A DNA stretch of 15,403 nucleotides, taken from contig CAZSSA010000061.1 of the NCBI GenBank assembly GCA_964609375.1, positions 1-15,403 on the forward strand, in the 5' to 3' direction. This DNA comes from CAZDUS01 sp964609375. Lineage in GTDB: Bacteria > Verrucomicrobiota > Kiritimatiellia > CAIKKV01 > CAITUY01. The notes under the pieces were generated by a model that saw only the letters and a list, made by a program, of their open reading frames with translations, searched no databases and was not told the origin of the DNA. This document shows positions 1-8,110 of the stretch, piece by piece (within the stretch, counting starts at the first letter, position 1; each line of letters starts with the position of its first letter). A program made the position numbers and the translations under genes.

Positions 1-791
1 CGCTCCTCAAATTCCCCTCGGTATTTCGCCCCTGCCATCAACGCCGTCATATCCAGCGAGAAGATCGTCCTCTCCTTCAGCCCCTCAGGTACATCGCCAC
101 GCAATATCCGATGCGCCAGCCCCTCCACAATGGCCGTCTTACCCACGCCGGGCTCACCGATCAAAACGGGGTTGTTCTTCGTCTTGCGCGAAAGAATCCG
201 GATCACGCTCCTGATTTCCATATCGCGCCCGATCACCGGGTCCAGCTTTCCCTGCCGGGCCAGTTCAACCAGATCCGTTCCATACTTGGTCAGGGCTTCA
301 TAGGCACCCTCTGGATTTGCACTCGTTACCCGCTGATTACCCCGCACCGCCGTCAACGCCTCCAGAAACCGCGCACGGTCAATCCCCATCGCGGACAGCA
401 ACTTGACCGCCGCCGACCCCTTCCCTTCATCAAGAAAAGCCAGCATCAGATGCTCGACCGAAACATATTCATCCTTCAGCCGTTTGGCCTCATCAGCCGC
501 CCGCACCATAAGTTGATTGAGACGCTGGGTCACATAGACCTTCCCCGCTTCCGTGGATGCCCCTCGCACCTTGGCACGCCGATCCAACTCTTCCTCGACA
601 CGGGCCCGCAAGTCAGCTGGCCGCGCACCCATACGCTCAACCAGCCGAGGGATCAGCCCATCCTCCTGCGTCAGCAACGCCAGAAGCAAATGCTCACCAT
701 CCACTTCCTGATGACTCAAGCGAACAGCCGTCTCTTGTGCCGCTGCCAATGCTTCCTGTGCCTTCTGTGTCAATGTTGATGGGTCAAACAT
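1..791 (-). CDS. clpB: ATP-dependent chaperone ClpB, N-terminal part (runs off the window)
   Basis: ClpB is a cytosolic AAA+ disaggregase that rescues aggregated proteins together with DnaK. About 263 N-terminal codons are visible. Residues 1-150 form the double Clp N-domain (two repeats, GEHLLLALL near 33 and SVEHLMLAFL further on). The first ATPase domain begins with DPVIGRDMEIR and carries a full Walker A, GEPGVGKT, at residues 212-219. The last visible residues are the pore-loop segment GAKYRGEFEER, typical of ClpB/ClpA NBD1. The start is the ATG at 791-789, preceded on the minus strand by GAGGTG four bases upstream. The N-domain sequence and the start MFDPSTLTQKAQEAL favour ClpB over ClpA or ClpC; the middle domain that would prove this is outside the window. 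The gene is divergent from purA. Confidence 0.95.
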   Translation of the reverse strand, partial: MFDPSTLTQKAQEALAAAQETAVRLSHQEVDGEHLLLALLTQEDGLIPRLVERMGARPADLRARVEEELDRRAKVRGASTEAGKVYVTQRLNQLMVRAADEAKRLKDEYVSVEHLMLAFLDEGKGSAAVKLLSAMGIDRARFLEALTAVRGNQRVTSANPEGAYEALTKYGTDLVELARQGKLDPVIGRDMEIRSVIRILSRKTKNNPVLIGEPGVGKTAIVEGLAHRILRGDVPEGLKERTIFSLDMTALMAGAKYRGEFEE

Positions 792-995
792 AATTCACCT
801 CGTTCTTCTTTTTCGCGATCGGTCTGATACGACTTGTCCAACTCATTATTCTCCTTTCCCACTTTTTAGCAAGTCGCGTTCCAGCTTCTGGATCAGAAGT
901 CACACTATCTCCGCAAGCCGTTGCCATTCTGAATCTTAGAAATACCACGACAGACAAGCAGCAACCCCAACAGCGTCACTATGCCTTATCTGAAT

Positions 996-1026
996 ATTAT
1001 AAATAGCGTCATATTGACGCTGTCGA
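996..1026 (-). promoter_or_regulatory. Candidate clpB promoter, TCGACA-N19-TATAAT
   Basis: On the minus strand a TCGACA -35 element (1026-1021) and a perfect TATAAT -10 element (1001-996) are separated by 19 bp. Transcription would start near 989. A 19-bp spacer is longer than the usual 17 bp, and it is filled by the inverted repeat at 1005-1021. That architecture is known for promoters controlled by MerR-family activators, a family that includes the heat-shock repressor HspR. Assignment to clpB is by orientation only. I did not find a CIRCE element. Confidence 0.45.
1005..1021. repeat. Perfect inverted repeat AGCGTCA-TAT-TGACGCT, candidate operator
   Basis: Two 7-bp arms (1005-1011 and 1015-1021) are exact reverse complements around a 3-bp centre. 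A third copy of the arm AGCGTCA lies at 972-978, 33 bp away, which is about three helical turns. The palindrome fills the spacer of the candidate clpB promoter and the extra half-site falls just downstream of the expected start site. This fits a transcription-factor operator better than an RNA terminator, because the stem is short and no T run follows. The regulator is unknown. Confidence 0.45.
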
Positions 1027-1150
1027 TGGTCTTTCAAATCGTTTATGGCCACAAAATCATTTCATTTGTCCTTTCTACCGCTCTTGCCGGAAGCAGCAAT
1101 CTTTGATATTGATACCACCTTGATTTACAGAAGATCGAAAGGATTTATTC

Positions 1151-2428
1151 ATGCCAAATACATTATTGATAGGGACCCAGTGGGGTGACGAGGGTAAGGG
1201 AAAAATTGTGGACTTCCTGAGCCGGGATGCCGATGTCGTCGTGCGATACCAAGGCGGCAGCAACGCCGGCCATACCATCGAAATCGGCGCCGAACGCTAT
1301 GTCCTGCATTTGATCCCCTCAGGTATTCTTTATCCCGACAAGACCTGCATCATCGGTAACGGATTGGTCATTGATCCTCTTGCCCTCGTGACCGAAATCA
1401 AGAATCTCGAAAAGCGCGGCATTGCTTCCAAGGGCCGCCTGCACATCAGCGACCGCGCCCACGTCGTCCTCAGCTATCACAAGGCCCTCGATGCGGCACG
1501 GGAAAACAAACTCAGTCGTGGCACCAAAATCGGCACAACCCAACGCGGTATCGGCCCCGCCTACGCGGATAAAGCATGCCGCATCGGTTTCCGCATGGGC
1601 GATCTCCTCCAGCCGGACTTGGAAGAAAAACTGAAGGACCGTCTTACTGAAAAGAATGCCGTACTAGCCGATCTCGGGGCTGTCCAGGTGGACGCCGCCA
1701 CGCTGTGCGCGGAAATCCGCGAGGCGGCGGAATTCCTCCGCCCCTATATCTCCGATACCATCCCTCTTCTGAACGCCGCCTACAAGGCCGGCAAGCAAAT
1801 CCTCTTCGAGGGTGCCCAGGGAACCATGCTGGATATCGATTTCGGCACGTACCCGTTCGTCACTTCATCCAACCCGACAAGCGGTGGCGCCTGCATAGGC
1901 ACCGGCCTGCCACCGCGGGCCATCGACCGCGTCCTCGGCGTCATCAAGGCCTATACCACCCGCGTCGGCGAGGGACCCTTCCCCACGGAGCTCCTGGACG
2001 CCACGGGCGAGCAACTCCGCAAGACCGGCCGCGAATTCGGCGCCACCACCGGACGTCCCCGCCGCTGCGGCTGGTTCGATGCCGTCGTCGCCCGCTATTC
2101 CGCCATGGTGAACGGCATTGACCACTGGGCCATCACCAAGCTGGATGTGTTGGACGATGTGGAGACCATCCGCGTCTGCGTGGCCTATGAATGCGACGGA
2201 CGCCGCTGCGATACCGTCCCCGCCTGCATCGACACACTGGCGAAGTGCAAACCGGTCTACAAGGACTTCCCCGGCTGGAAAACCAATACCAGCACCATCA
2301 CTTCCTACGCGGACCTTCCCGCCAACGCCAAGGCCTATGTTCAGGCCCTATGCGAGATCACCGGCGTCCCTCTCGGTGTTCTCTCCGTCAGTCCCCAGCG
2401 GTCCAGTACGTTCCGAATCGCCGTCTGA
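1151..2428 (+). CDS. purA: Adenylosuccinate synthetase
   Basis: PurA is the cytosolic GTP-dependent enzyme that joins IMP and aspartate to give adenylosuccinate, the first committed step from IMP to AMP. The 425-residue length is normal for the family. Residues 8-18 read GTQWGDEGKGK, containing the GTP-binding loop and the catalytic Asp13. His41 lies in NAGHT. TTGRPRRCGWFD and the guanine-contacting TKLDVLDD are present in the C-terminal half. The ATG at 1151 has AAAGGA about 7 nt upstream and gives the expected N-terminus. Its stop codon overlaps the uppS start (ATGA). It is the first gene of a dense six-gene block whose other members concern isoprenoids and the envelope, so its place in this block is somewhat unusual. 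Confidence 0.98.
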   Translation: MPNTLLIGTQWGDEGKGKIVDFLSRDADVVVRYQGGSNAGHTIEIGAERYVLHLIPSGILYPDKTCIIGNGLVIDPLALVTEIKNLEKRGIASKGRLHISDRAHVVLSYHKALDAARENKLSRGTKIGTTQRGIGPAYADKACRIGFRMGDLLQPDLEEKLKDRLTEKNAVLADLGAVQVDAATLCAEIREAAEFLRPYISDTIPLLNAAYKAGKQILFEGAQGTMLDIDFGTYPFVTSSNPTSGGACIGTGLPPRAIDRVLGVIKAYTTRVGEGPFPTELLDATGEQLRKTGREFGATTGRPRRCGWFDAVVARYSAMVNGIDHWAITKLDVLDDVETIRVCVAYECDGRRCDTVPACIDTLAKCKPVYKDFPGWKTNTSTITSYADLPANAKAYVQALCEITGVPLGVLSVSPQRSSTFRIAV

Positions 2429-3183
2429 TGACCATGGAACTCCAAGCCTCTAATCAACCGGCAGCCCAGATGCCACCTGCCTCGAAGATACCGGCGCATG
2501 TGGCCATCATCATGGATGGCAACGGGCGCTGGGCAAAGCAACGCGGTCTTCCGCGGGTCAAGGGGCACGAGCAAGGAGCCGAATCGGTCCGCGTCGCCAT
2601 CCGCACCTGCCGGAAACTGGGCATCCGTTACCTGACGGTCTACGCCTTCAGCGTCGAAAACTGGGAGCGCCCGAAACAGGAGGTGGATGCCCTGATGGAG
2701 CTGCTCAAGCGCTTCCTCCGCAAGGAAGAGCAGGAGTTCCACAATAACAAGGTACGTCTGCGCGTCATTGGACGAACCTCCGATCTCCCGAAATCCGTGC
2801 GTCGCGAGCTGAACCACGTCATGCACGCCACCGAGCATTACAAGGAAGGCAATCTGATCCTCGCCCTAAGCTATGGCGGACGCACCGAAATTGCCGCCGC
2901 CGCCCGCGACATCGCACGAAAAGCCAAGGCCGGCGAACTGGATGTCGATAAAATCGACGAAACCACCGTGGCCGCCCACCTCTACGCCCCGGATATCCCC
3001 GATCCGGACCTGATGATCCGGACCAGCGGTGAAATGAGAATCAGCAATTTCCTGCTCTGGCAGCTTTCCTACACCGAGTTATATGTCACCGATGTGCTCT
3101 GGCCCGATTTTCGTGAGGAGCAACTCGTCAAGGCCGTCGAAGAATACGGGCGCCGTCATCGCCGGTATGGTCTAGTGGAATAA
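2428..3183 (+). CDS. uppS: Isoprenyl transferase (undecaprenyl diphosphate synthase family)
   Basis: This enzyme extends farnesyl diphosphate with isopentenyl diphosphate units in cis, giving the C55 lipid carrier used for peptidoglycan and other wall polymers. HVAIIMDGNGRWAKQRG sits at residues 24-40, with the catalytic Mg2+ ligand Asp30. SFSVENWxRP-type sequence appears as FSVENWERP, and the C-terminal signature RTSGEMRISNFLLWQ is complete. The family is usually about 240-260 residues; this start gives 251. The ATG at 2428 overlaps the purA stop (ATGA) and suggests translational coupling; an ATG six bases later (2434) is equally possible. No clear ribosome binding site precedes either. The same frame is open further upstream inside purA, but that part has no homology to the family. 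Confidence 0.95.
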   Translation: MTMELQASNQPAAQMPPASKIPAHVAIIMDGNGRWAKQRGLPRVKGHEQGAESVRVAIRTCRKLGIRYLTVYAFSVENWERPKQEVDALMELLKRFLRKEEQEFHNNKVRLRVIGRTSDLPKSVRRELNHVMHATEHYKEGNLILALSYGGRTEIAAAARDIARKAKAGELDVDKIDETTVAAHLYAPDIPDPDLMIRTSGEMRISNFLLWQLSYTELYVTDVLWPDFREEQLVKAVEEYGRRHRRYGLVE

Positions 3184-3210
3184 AACATCCCAACGTTTAA
3201 GGATAACACC

Positions 3211-4131
3211 ATGGCACTTTTGCGACGCACGTTCAGCGCCGTCATTCTTTTGGGCGGTGCCGCCCTGATCATGTTCATGCTCCCCTCGCTGGTGGGCGTG
3301 GCCATTCTTTTCCTCATGGCCATCACGGGCCTGCTGGAGTTCTATTCCATTCTCCGGGCCGCTAACATCCCGGCCTTCCGGATATTAGGCACCGTCGCCG
3401 GCGTCATCCTTCTGGCGGCCACTTATTGGTCACTGAATATCCAGTTTTTTGTAAGTGAACGACCCGCTGACCTCTGGAAAGAGCTGCCCCTCCTGGTTCT
3501 GACACTGATCATCTTCTCGATCTTCCTTCGTCAGTTCCCCCAAAAAAACAACACTCAGCCGCTACCCACCATCTCCTGTACCATGCTGGGACTGGTGTAT
3601 GTCCCTTTCCTGATCATGTTCTTCTTCCTCCTTGCCTTCCGCTGGACTCCCGTTGCCCCGATGGCACCCCTGTCGCCCACGGCCGCCTGGCTGCTCCTCT
3701 ATCTCGTGGTTGTGGTCAAGTCGTCGGATGTCGGCGCTTACTTTGTCGGCAGCCTCATTGGACGACATAAACTCTTCCCCCGTATTTCACCCGGTAAGAC
3801 ATGGGAGGGTCTCGCCGGCGGACTCGCCACAGGCATTCTTGCCAGCGTCCTCTTTTCCAGACTCGCCCATGCGCCCGGGACCGACCCCGGCACCATCACC
3901 TTCGGCCGGGTTGTTCTTGGCTCACTCGATGCCTGGATTCTAGGCGCCTTCCTCGCCGCCATCGGTGTTCTGGGCGATCTCGTTGAATCACTCTTGAAGC
4001 GCTCCGCCGGCATGAAGGATTCCGGGTGCCTGTTCCCCGGAATGGGCGGAATTCTTGATGTCCTGGATAGCCTTCTCTTTGCAGCTCCAGCCCTCTACTT
4101 CTACCTGCGGTGGTTTGCCCATGTCGTCTAA
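3211..4131 (+). CDS. cdsA: Phosphatidate cytidylyltransferase (CDP-diacylglycerol synthase)
   Basis: CdsA is a multi-pass inner-membrane enzyme that condenses CTP with phosphatidic acid to give CDP-diacylglycerol, the precursor of bacterial phospholipids. The 306-residue protein is rich in hydrophobic segments from residue 7 onward. The C-terminal block SLLKRSAGMKDSG followed by FPGMGGILDVLDS (about residues 258-287) is the family signature. The classical form is PGHGGxxDRxD; here Met278 replaces His and Val284 replaces Arg, while both aspartates (283 and 286) are kept. I believe similar variants occur in PVC bacteria, but this is from memory. AAGGAT lies 7 nt before the ATG. The gene lies 27 nt after uppS and overlaps the start of dxr by 11 nt. 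Confidence 0.92.
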   Translation: MALLRRTFSAVILLGGAALIMFMLPSLVGVAILFLMAITGLLEFYSILRAANIPAFRILGTVAGVILLAATYWSLNIQFFVSERPADLWKELPLLVLTLIIFSIFLRQFPQKNNTQPLPTISCTMLGLVYVPFLIMFFFLLAFRWTPVAPMAPLSPTAAWLLLYLVVVVKSSDVGAYFVGSLIGRHKLFPRISPGKTWEGLAGGLATGILASVLFSRLAHAPGTDPGTITFGRVVLGSLDAWILGAFLAAIGVLGDLVESLLKRSAGMKDSGCLFPGMGGILDVLDSLLFAAPALYFYLRWFAHVV

Positions 4132-5353
4132 TCCAATGAATAACAATTCCTGTTGTTGTGAGCCGAAACAACGTCCCGGCGCTCTTCAAACCAAAAAACG
4201 TGTTGTCATCCTCGGCAGCACCGGCTCCATCGGCGAGAACGCCCTCCGGGTCGCCGCCACGATGCCGGACCGGATAGAGATCGTCGGGCTGGCCGCACGG
4301 ATCAATGTTGACCGGTTACTGGAACAGGCTCGCCAGTTTAACGTCCGCCACATCGCCATCGCGGATGCCAAACTCGCTGAAACGTGTGCCGCCGCCAAAC
4401 CGCATGGCATCACCATCCACGGTGGCGATAAGGGGGTCACCCGCCTCGCCGCGCTTCCTGATGCCGACATCGTGCTCTGCGCCCTGGTTGGCATGGCGGG
4501 TCTGCGTTCTGTGCTATCCGCCTTGGAAAGCGGCAAGGATGTCGCCCTTGCCACCAAGGAAGTCCTCGTTGCCGCCGGCAAGACCGTCATGGAAACAGCC
4601 GCCAAGCATAACGCCAGACTCCTCCCGGTGGACAGCGAACATAGCGCCATCTTTCAATGTATTGATGGACACCCCGCCAAGGAAATCCGCCGCCTGATCC
4701 TGACCGCTTCCGGTGGGCCCTTCGCCACCAGGCACAACGTTGATTTCGATAAGGTAACCGCCGCCGATGCACTGAATCACCCCCGCTGGAACATGGGCCG
4801 CAAAGTCACCGTCGATTCCGCCACCCTGATGAACAAGGGCCTGGAAATCATGGAAGCCCACTGGCTGTTCGGCATTCCCTATGATCGGATTGATGTCGTC
4901 ATCCATCCGGAGAGCATCGTCCATTCCATGGTTGAATTTGTGGATGGCAGCGTTCTTGCCCAGTTGAGCCCCCCGGATATGCGCTTTGCCATCCAGCACG
5001 CCCTGACCTATCCCGATCGCGTGGATGGTTCCCTGCCAAGGCTTGATCTGGCAAATATGGGGTCCCTCCACTTCACGGCGCCGGACATCAATCGTTTCCC
5101 TTGCCTCCGCCTCGCGCGTCATGCGGCCGTCACCGGCGGTACCATGCCGGCCGTTTTGAATGCCGCGAACGAAATTGCCGTCGAGCGCTTCCTCGCCGGT
5201 CAGCTCACGTTTTCCGGCATCTGGCACACCGTCGAAGCCGTCATGAATCTTCACCAGGTCGTCACCAATCCAACACTGGAAGCCATTGACCGCGAAGACC
5301 ACTGGGCACGTCAGGAAGCCGACCGCCACTGCCGATTGGCCTCCAAAGCTTAA
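4121..5353 (+). CDS. dxr: 1-deoxy-D-xylulose 5-phosphate reductoisomerase
   Basis: Dxr performs the NADPH-dependent rearrangement and reduction of DXP to methylerythritol 4-phosphate, the first committed MEP-pathway step. The NADPH loop GSTGSIG is at residues 32-38. LPVDSEHSAIFQ carries metal ligands Asp171 and Glu173, and MNKGLEIMEAHWLF supplies Glu242. SGGPF and HPESIVHSMVEF are also present. Starting at 4121 gives 410 residues, slightly long for the family, because about 25 residues containing a triple cysteine precede the conserved core. The ATG at 4121 overlaps cdsA by 11 nt and has GGTGG about 7 nt upstream; ATG 4136 is an alternative without a visible ribosome site. The frame is open upstream inside cdsA, which I read as fortuitous. 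Confidence 0.95.
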   Translation: MSSNPMNNNSCCCEPKQRPGALQTKKRVVILGSTGSIGENALRVAATMPDRIEIVGLAARINVDRLLEQARQFNVRHIAIADAKLAETCAAAKPHGITIHGGDKGVTRLAALPDADIVLCALVGMAGLRSVLSALESGKDVALATKEVLVAAGKTVMETAAKHNARLLPVDSEHSAIFQCIDGHPAKEIRRLILTASGGPFATRHNVDFDKVTAADALNHPRWNMGRKVTVDSATLMNKGLEIMEAHWLFGIPYDRIDVVIHPESIVHSMVEFVDGSVLAQLSPPDMRFAIQHALTYPDRVDGSLPRLDLANMGSLHFTAPDINRFPCLRLARHAAVTGGTMPAVLNAANEIAVERFLAGQLTFSGIWHTVEAVMNLHQVVTNPTLEAIDREDHWARQEADRHCRLASKA

Positions 5354-5377
5354 CCACAATCAAAGGATACATTAACC

Positions 5378-6847
5378 ATGCTGACTGCCATCTACACCAT
5401 CGCCGTTGTCGCTCTCCTTTTCGGTATAACCATCTTCGTTCACGAATTGGGTCACTTCCTTGTCGCCCGCTGGTGCGGACTGGTCGTGGACGTTTTCTCC
5501 ATCGGATTCGGCCCGGCACTCTGGCAACGCAAAGTCAATGGCGTTACCTATAAAATAGGCTGCATCCCCTTCGGCGGCTATGTTGCCCTGCCCCAGCTCG
5601 ACCCTAACGGCATGGAGCTTGTTCAAGGGTCCTCGAAAAATGACGACGCCAAACCGTTCGAGACTCCTCCCGTGAAGGACATCGCAACCGAAAAGCCTCG
5701 CCATCTCCCTCCGATTTCACCTTTCAAACGTATTCTGGTCTCGGCGGCCGGCGCCACAGGGAACATCATCCTCGCCATCATCCTGGCCTGGGCTGTCTAT
5801 CTCATCGGCAAACCCGCTACCCTCTCCGAAACCAGTCCCATCATCGGCTTTGTTTCCACCAATAGCCTTGCCTACAAAGCCGGGCTGCGGATCGGCGATG
5901 CTGTCCGCTCTGTGAACGGGGAACCGGTAGAAAGCTGGTACGAGTTTCTGATCGCCTGCTCACGCCTCGAATCCGTAACCACCACAGTCCAACGCGGCAC
6001 CGAAACCTTATCCCTGACCATCCTGACCGAAAGAGGCATGTTCGGCGAACAAACCCTTGGCGGTGTAGACGGCCGTAGCCTCTGCATGATTCTTTCCGCC
6101 GATCCCGGCATGAGCGCGGCACGCGCCGGTCTTCAAGGCGGGGATATCATCGAAGAGTTTGACGGCATTACCATCATCAGTCGCACACAACTCATCGCCC
6201 TTGTCGGGGAGCGTAAAGGGAAAACATCCCCGATCACGGTGCGCCGCAATCACGAGACCATCACCACCATGGTTACGCCGGACTTCGATCCTAAAACGGA
6301 TCAGGTCCGAATCGGTGTTCAGTTCAATGTTACCGATGTCGAATTCGACAAGATCGTGCACCCCTCTCCATGGAGTCAGATCAAGTCCCACTCAACGGCC
6401 ATTTTCCGCACGCTGGGAGCACTAACAACCCCCGGTCAGGCCGGCCCCGCGGCACGCTCTATCGGGGGCCCCCTCGCCATCCTCATCACCTACTACTATG
6501 TCGTCAAAGTCAGCCTGATGGTGGCCGTCTTCTTCACCGCCTTTCTGAATGTCAATTTGGCCATCCTTAATCTTCTGCCGATTCCCATTCTTGATGGAGG
6601 ACACATCCTTTTTTGCCTGTGGGAAATGATTACCCGCCGCCCCGTTCACGCCAAAGTGGTAAACATCGCGTCGAATACCTTCGCTGTCCTGCTGATAACT
6701 ATTTTTGTCTTCCTGTCAGGACGGGATCTCTGGAGAATGACGCCGATAGGCCGCTATCTGAACGGCTTGATGAATTCCAATAAGGAAAGCGTACAACCGT
6801 CATCCACCAATTCACCCACCGCCGCTCCTGCCGCCCCCGAGAGGTAG
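5378..6847 (+). CDS. rseP: RseP-like intramembrane zinc metalloprotease (site-2 protease, M50B)
   Basis: RseP-type proteases cut transmembrane anti-sigma factors and leftover signal peptides within the inner membrane. The zinc motif HELGH is at residues 22-26, inside the first transmembrane helix. The third metal ligand lies in ILDGGH (Asp406) near the C-terminus. Two PDZ domains separate them: one around 160-230 (GFVSTNSLAYKAGLRIGD) and one around 237-320 (SAARAGLQGGDIIEEFDG). The last helix is followed by a Ser/Pro/Ala-rich tail. The 489-residue length is a little above the roughly 450 of E. coli RseP, mainly because of a polar insert after residue 80 and this tail. AAAGGA lies about 10 nt before the ATG. 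It sits 24 nt after dxr and 4 nt before ispG. The actual substrate is not visible here. Confidence 0.93.
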   Translation: MLTAIYTIAVVALLFGITIFVHELGHFLVARWCGLVVDVFSIGFGPALWQRKVNGVTYKIGCIPFGGYVALPQLDPNGMELVQGSSKNDDAKPFETPPVKDIATEKPRHLPPISPFKRILVSAAGATGNIILAIILAWAVYLIGKPATLSETSPIIGFVSTNSLAYKAGLRIGDAVRSVNGEPVESWYEFLIACSRLESVTTTVQRGTETLSLTILTERGMFGEQTLGGVDGRSLCMILSADPGMSAARAGLQGGDIIEEFDGITIISRTQLIALVGERKGKTSPITVRRNHETITTMVTPDFDPKTDQVRIGVQFNVTDVEFDKIVHPSPWSQIKSHSTAIFRTLGALTTPGQAGPAARSIGGPLAILITYYYVVKVSLMVAVFFTAFLNVNLAILNLLPIPILDGGHILFCLWEMITRRPVHAKVVNIASNTFAVLLITIFVFLSGRDLWRMTPIGRYLNGLMNSNKESVQPSSTNSPTAAPAAPER

Positions 6848-6851
6848 TCCC

Positions 6852-7946
6852 ATGCACAGCGCATTAGCCACCCAACGCCGCCACACACGCCAAATCCACA
6901 TTGGTAAGGTGGCGATCGGCGGCGGGGCCCCCGTCAGTGTCCAGACCATGACCAAGACGGATACCCGTGACGTCAAGGCAACGATAGCCCAGATTCAGGA
7001 TCTGGAATCGCTCGGTTGCGACATCGTTCGCCTTGCCGTCATTGATGAACAAGCCGCCAGGGCATTGGCCGACATCAAACGCGAGGTCACCATCCCTCTC
7101 GTCGCGGATATCCATTTTCAGCACAAGCTTGCCCTTATCGCCTTGGAAAGCGGCATCGACGGCTTGCGCATCAACCCCGGCAATATCGGCGGATTGGATC
7201 GCGTCAAGGAAGTCGTCAGCGCCGCCGCCGCACGGAAGATCCCCATCCGCATCGGGGTAAACGCCGGCTCTCTCGAAAAAGAACTTCTGGAAAAACACGG
7301 CGGAGCCACGGCGGAAGCCATGGTCGAAAGCGCCATGCGCCATGTCCGTATTCTCGAAGATGCCGGGCATCCGTGGATCAAGATATCCGTCAAGGCCTCC
7401 GATGTGCCTCGCACGGTGGAAGCCTACCGCCTTCTCTCCCGCGCCACCGACCACCCTCTGCACCTCGGTGTGACGGAGGCCGGCACACTATTAGCCGGAA
7501 CCGTCCGTTCCAGTGTCGGGATGGGGCTCCTCGTGGCGGAAGGCATCGGCGACACCCTCCGTGTCTCCCTCACCGACACCCCGGCACAGGAAGTCCGCGT
7601 CGGACTTGAACTGCTTCGTTGCTTCGGGTATCGCCCGCCCGGCCCCTCTGTGATCTCCTGCCCCACCTGTGGACGGATTCAAATTGACGTCGTCTCCTTG
7701 GCCCACCGAGTGGAAGACGCCTTGGAAAAACATTACCGGACAAATCCACAGGTATCGTTCCCAACCGTGGCCGTAATGGGTTGCGTGGTCAACGGCCCCG
7801 GCGAAGCCCGCGAAGCCGATATCGCCATCGCCGGCGGCAAGGGCAAGGCCGCCCTGTACGTCCGGGGGGAATTACTGGCAACCGTCCCTGAATCCGATAT
7901 TCTGGATCGCCTGATGGATCAGGTCCGTAAATGGCCCGCCATTTAA
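6852..7946 (+). CDS. ispG: 4-hydroxy-3-methylbut-2-enyl diphosphate synthase (flavodoxin or ferredoxin dependent)
   Basis: IspG (GcpE) is the [4Fe-4S] enzyme that reductively opens methylerythritol cyclodiphosphate to HMBPP, the penultimate MEP-pathway step. The N-terminal TIM-barrel half begins with the typical VQTMTKTDTRDV motif. The C-terminal half holds the cluster ligands Cys270 and Cys273 in SCPTCGR and Cys311 in GCVVNGPGEA, with Glu318 of NGPGE also conserved. The 364-residue length fits the short bacterial form without the inserted middle domain. GAGGTA lies about 5 nt before the ATG, overlapping the end of rseP. This is the last gene of the plus-strand block and a candidate terminator starts at its stop codon. 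Confidence 0.97.
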   Translation: MHSALATQRRHTRQIHIGKVAIGGGAPVSVQTMTKTDTRDVKATIAQIQDLESLGCDIVRLAVIDEQAARALADIKREVTIPLVADIHFQHKLALIALESGIDGLRINPGNIGGLDRVKEVVSAAAARKIPIRIGVNAGSLEKELLEKHGGATAEAMVESAMRHVRILEDAGHPWIKISVKASDVPRTVEAYRLLSRATDHPLHLGVTEAGTLLAGTVRSSVGMGLLVAEGIGDTLRVSLTDTPAQEVRVGLELLRCFGYRPPGPSVISCPTCGRIQIDVVSLAHRVEDALEKHYRTNPQVSFPTVAVMGCVVNGPGEAREADIAIAGGKGKAALYVRGELLATVPESDILDRLMDQVRKWPAI

Positions 7947-7973
7947 TCGTGTGTTTCACGATTCTCGTTGTTT
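7945..7973 (+). terminator. Candidate intrinsic terminator after ispG
   Basis: A perfect 7-bp stem (AATCGTG and CACGATT) with the 5-nt loop TGTTT begins at the ispG stop codon and is followed by CTCGTTGTTT. The stem is only moderately GC-rich and the downstream tract is T-rich but interrupted, so termination may be partial. Confidence 0.5.
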
Positions 7974-8034
7974 AACCGCTCGTTGATGCCCCTTCATCCC
8001 CTTCTGGTTTCCTTCCCCACCCCCCATCATCTCC

Positions 8035-8064
8035 TTGTCAGTCGGCCCACGCATCTGCCATACT
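8035..8064 (+). promoter_or_regulatory. Candidate sigma70-type promoter upstream of the NifU-like gene
   Basis: TTGTCA (8035-8040) matches five of six -35 bases and CATACT (8059-8064) four of six -10 bases, with an 18-bp spacer. It lies after the candidate ispG terminator and about 70 nt before the next start codon, which is where a promoter would be needed. A pyrimidine-rich tract runs just before it (about 7986-8034). Confidence 0.35.
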
Positions 8065-8094
8065 GATACCCATGAACAGCTTGGTGTTGTAGGC

Positions 8095-8110
8095 CCGGGC
8101 TTCGTCCCGG
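8095..8110 (+). repeat. Short GC-rich inverted repeat in the leader of the NifU-like gene
   Basis: CCGGG and CCCGG flank the loop CTTCGT, giving a compact hairpin in the leader, 26 nt before the start codon. The surrounding text (GTAGGCCCGGGCTTCGTC) has the look of a dispersed intergenic repeat, but only one copy is in this window, so that reading is a guess. No T run follows, so it is not a terminator. Confidence 0.3.

Larger units (their letters stand above)
792..1150. other. 359-nt divergent intergenic region between clpB and purA
   Basis: No convincing gene is present here. The region is more AT-rich than its flanks and must hold the promoters of both divergent genes. A minus-strand promoter with a palindromic spacer is described separately. 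For purA, AAAGGA about 7 nt before the ATG at 1151 is a good ribosome binding site. I do not see a convincing plus-strand promoter: TTGACG at 1014-1019 has a good -35 sequence but no well-spaced -10. The leader expected for clpB would be about 200 nt. Confidence 0.6.

Noticed and set aside
111..779. 222-codon open frame on the plus strand
   Set aside because: It is antisense to clpB, whose protein sequence is unmistakable, and its translation is low-complexity and matches nothing.
792..1150. CIRCE or sigma32-type heat-shock element before clpB
   Set aside because: No TTAGCACTC-N9-GAGTGCTAA and no matching pair of CTTGAAA and CCCCAT elements were found. TTGAAA at 1037-1032 on the minus strand has no suitable -10.
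2191..2427. N-terminal extension of uppS inside purA
   Set aside because: The added residues are an out-of-frame reading of purA and have no family similarity; the ATGA overlap at 2428 is the natural start.
4514..5359. 281-codon open frame on the minus strand
   Set aside because: It lies entirely antisense to dxr. The length is explained by the GC-rich codon pattern of dxr.
6864..7463. 199-codon open frame on the minus strand
   Set aside because: It is antisense to ispG and shows the composition expected of a mirrored GC-rich gene.
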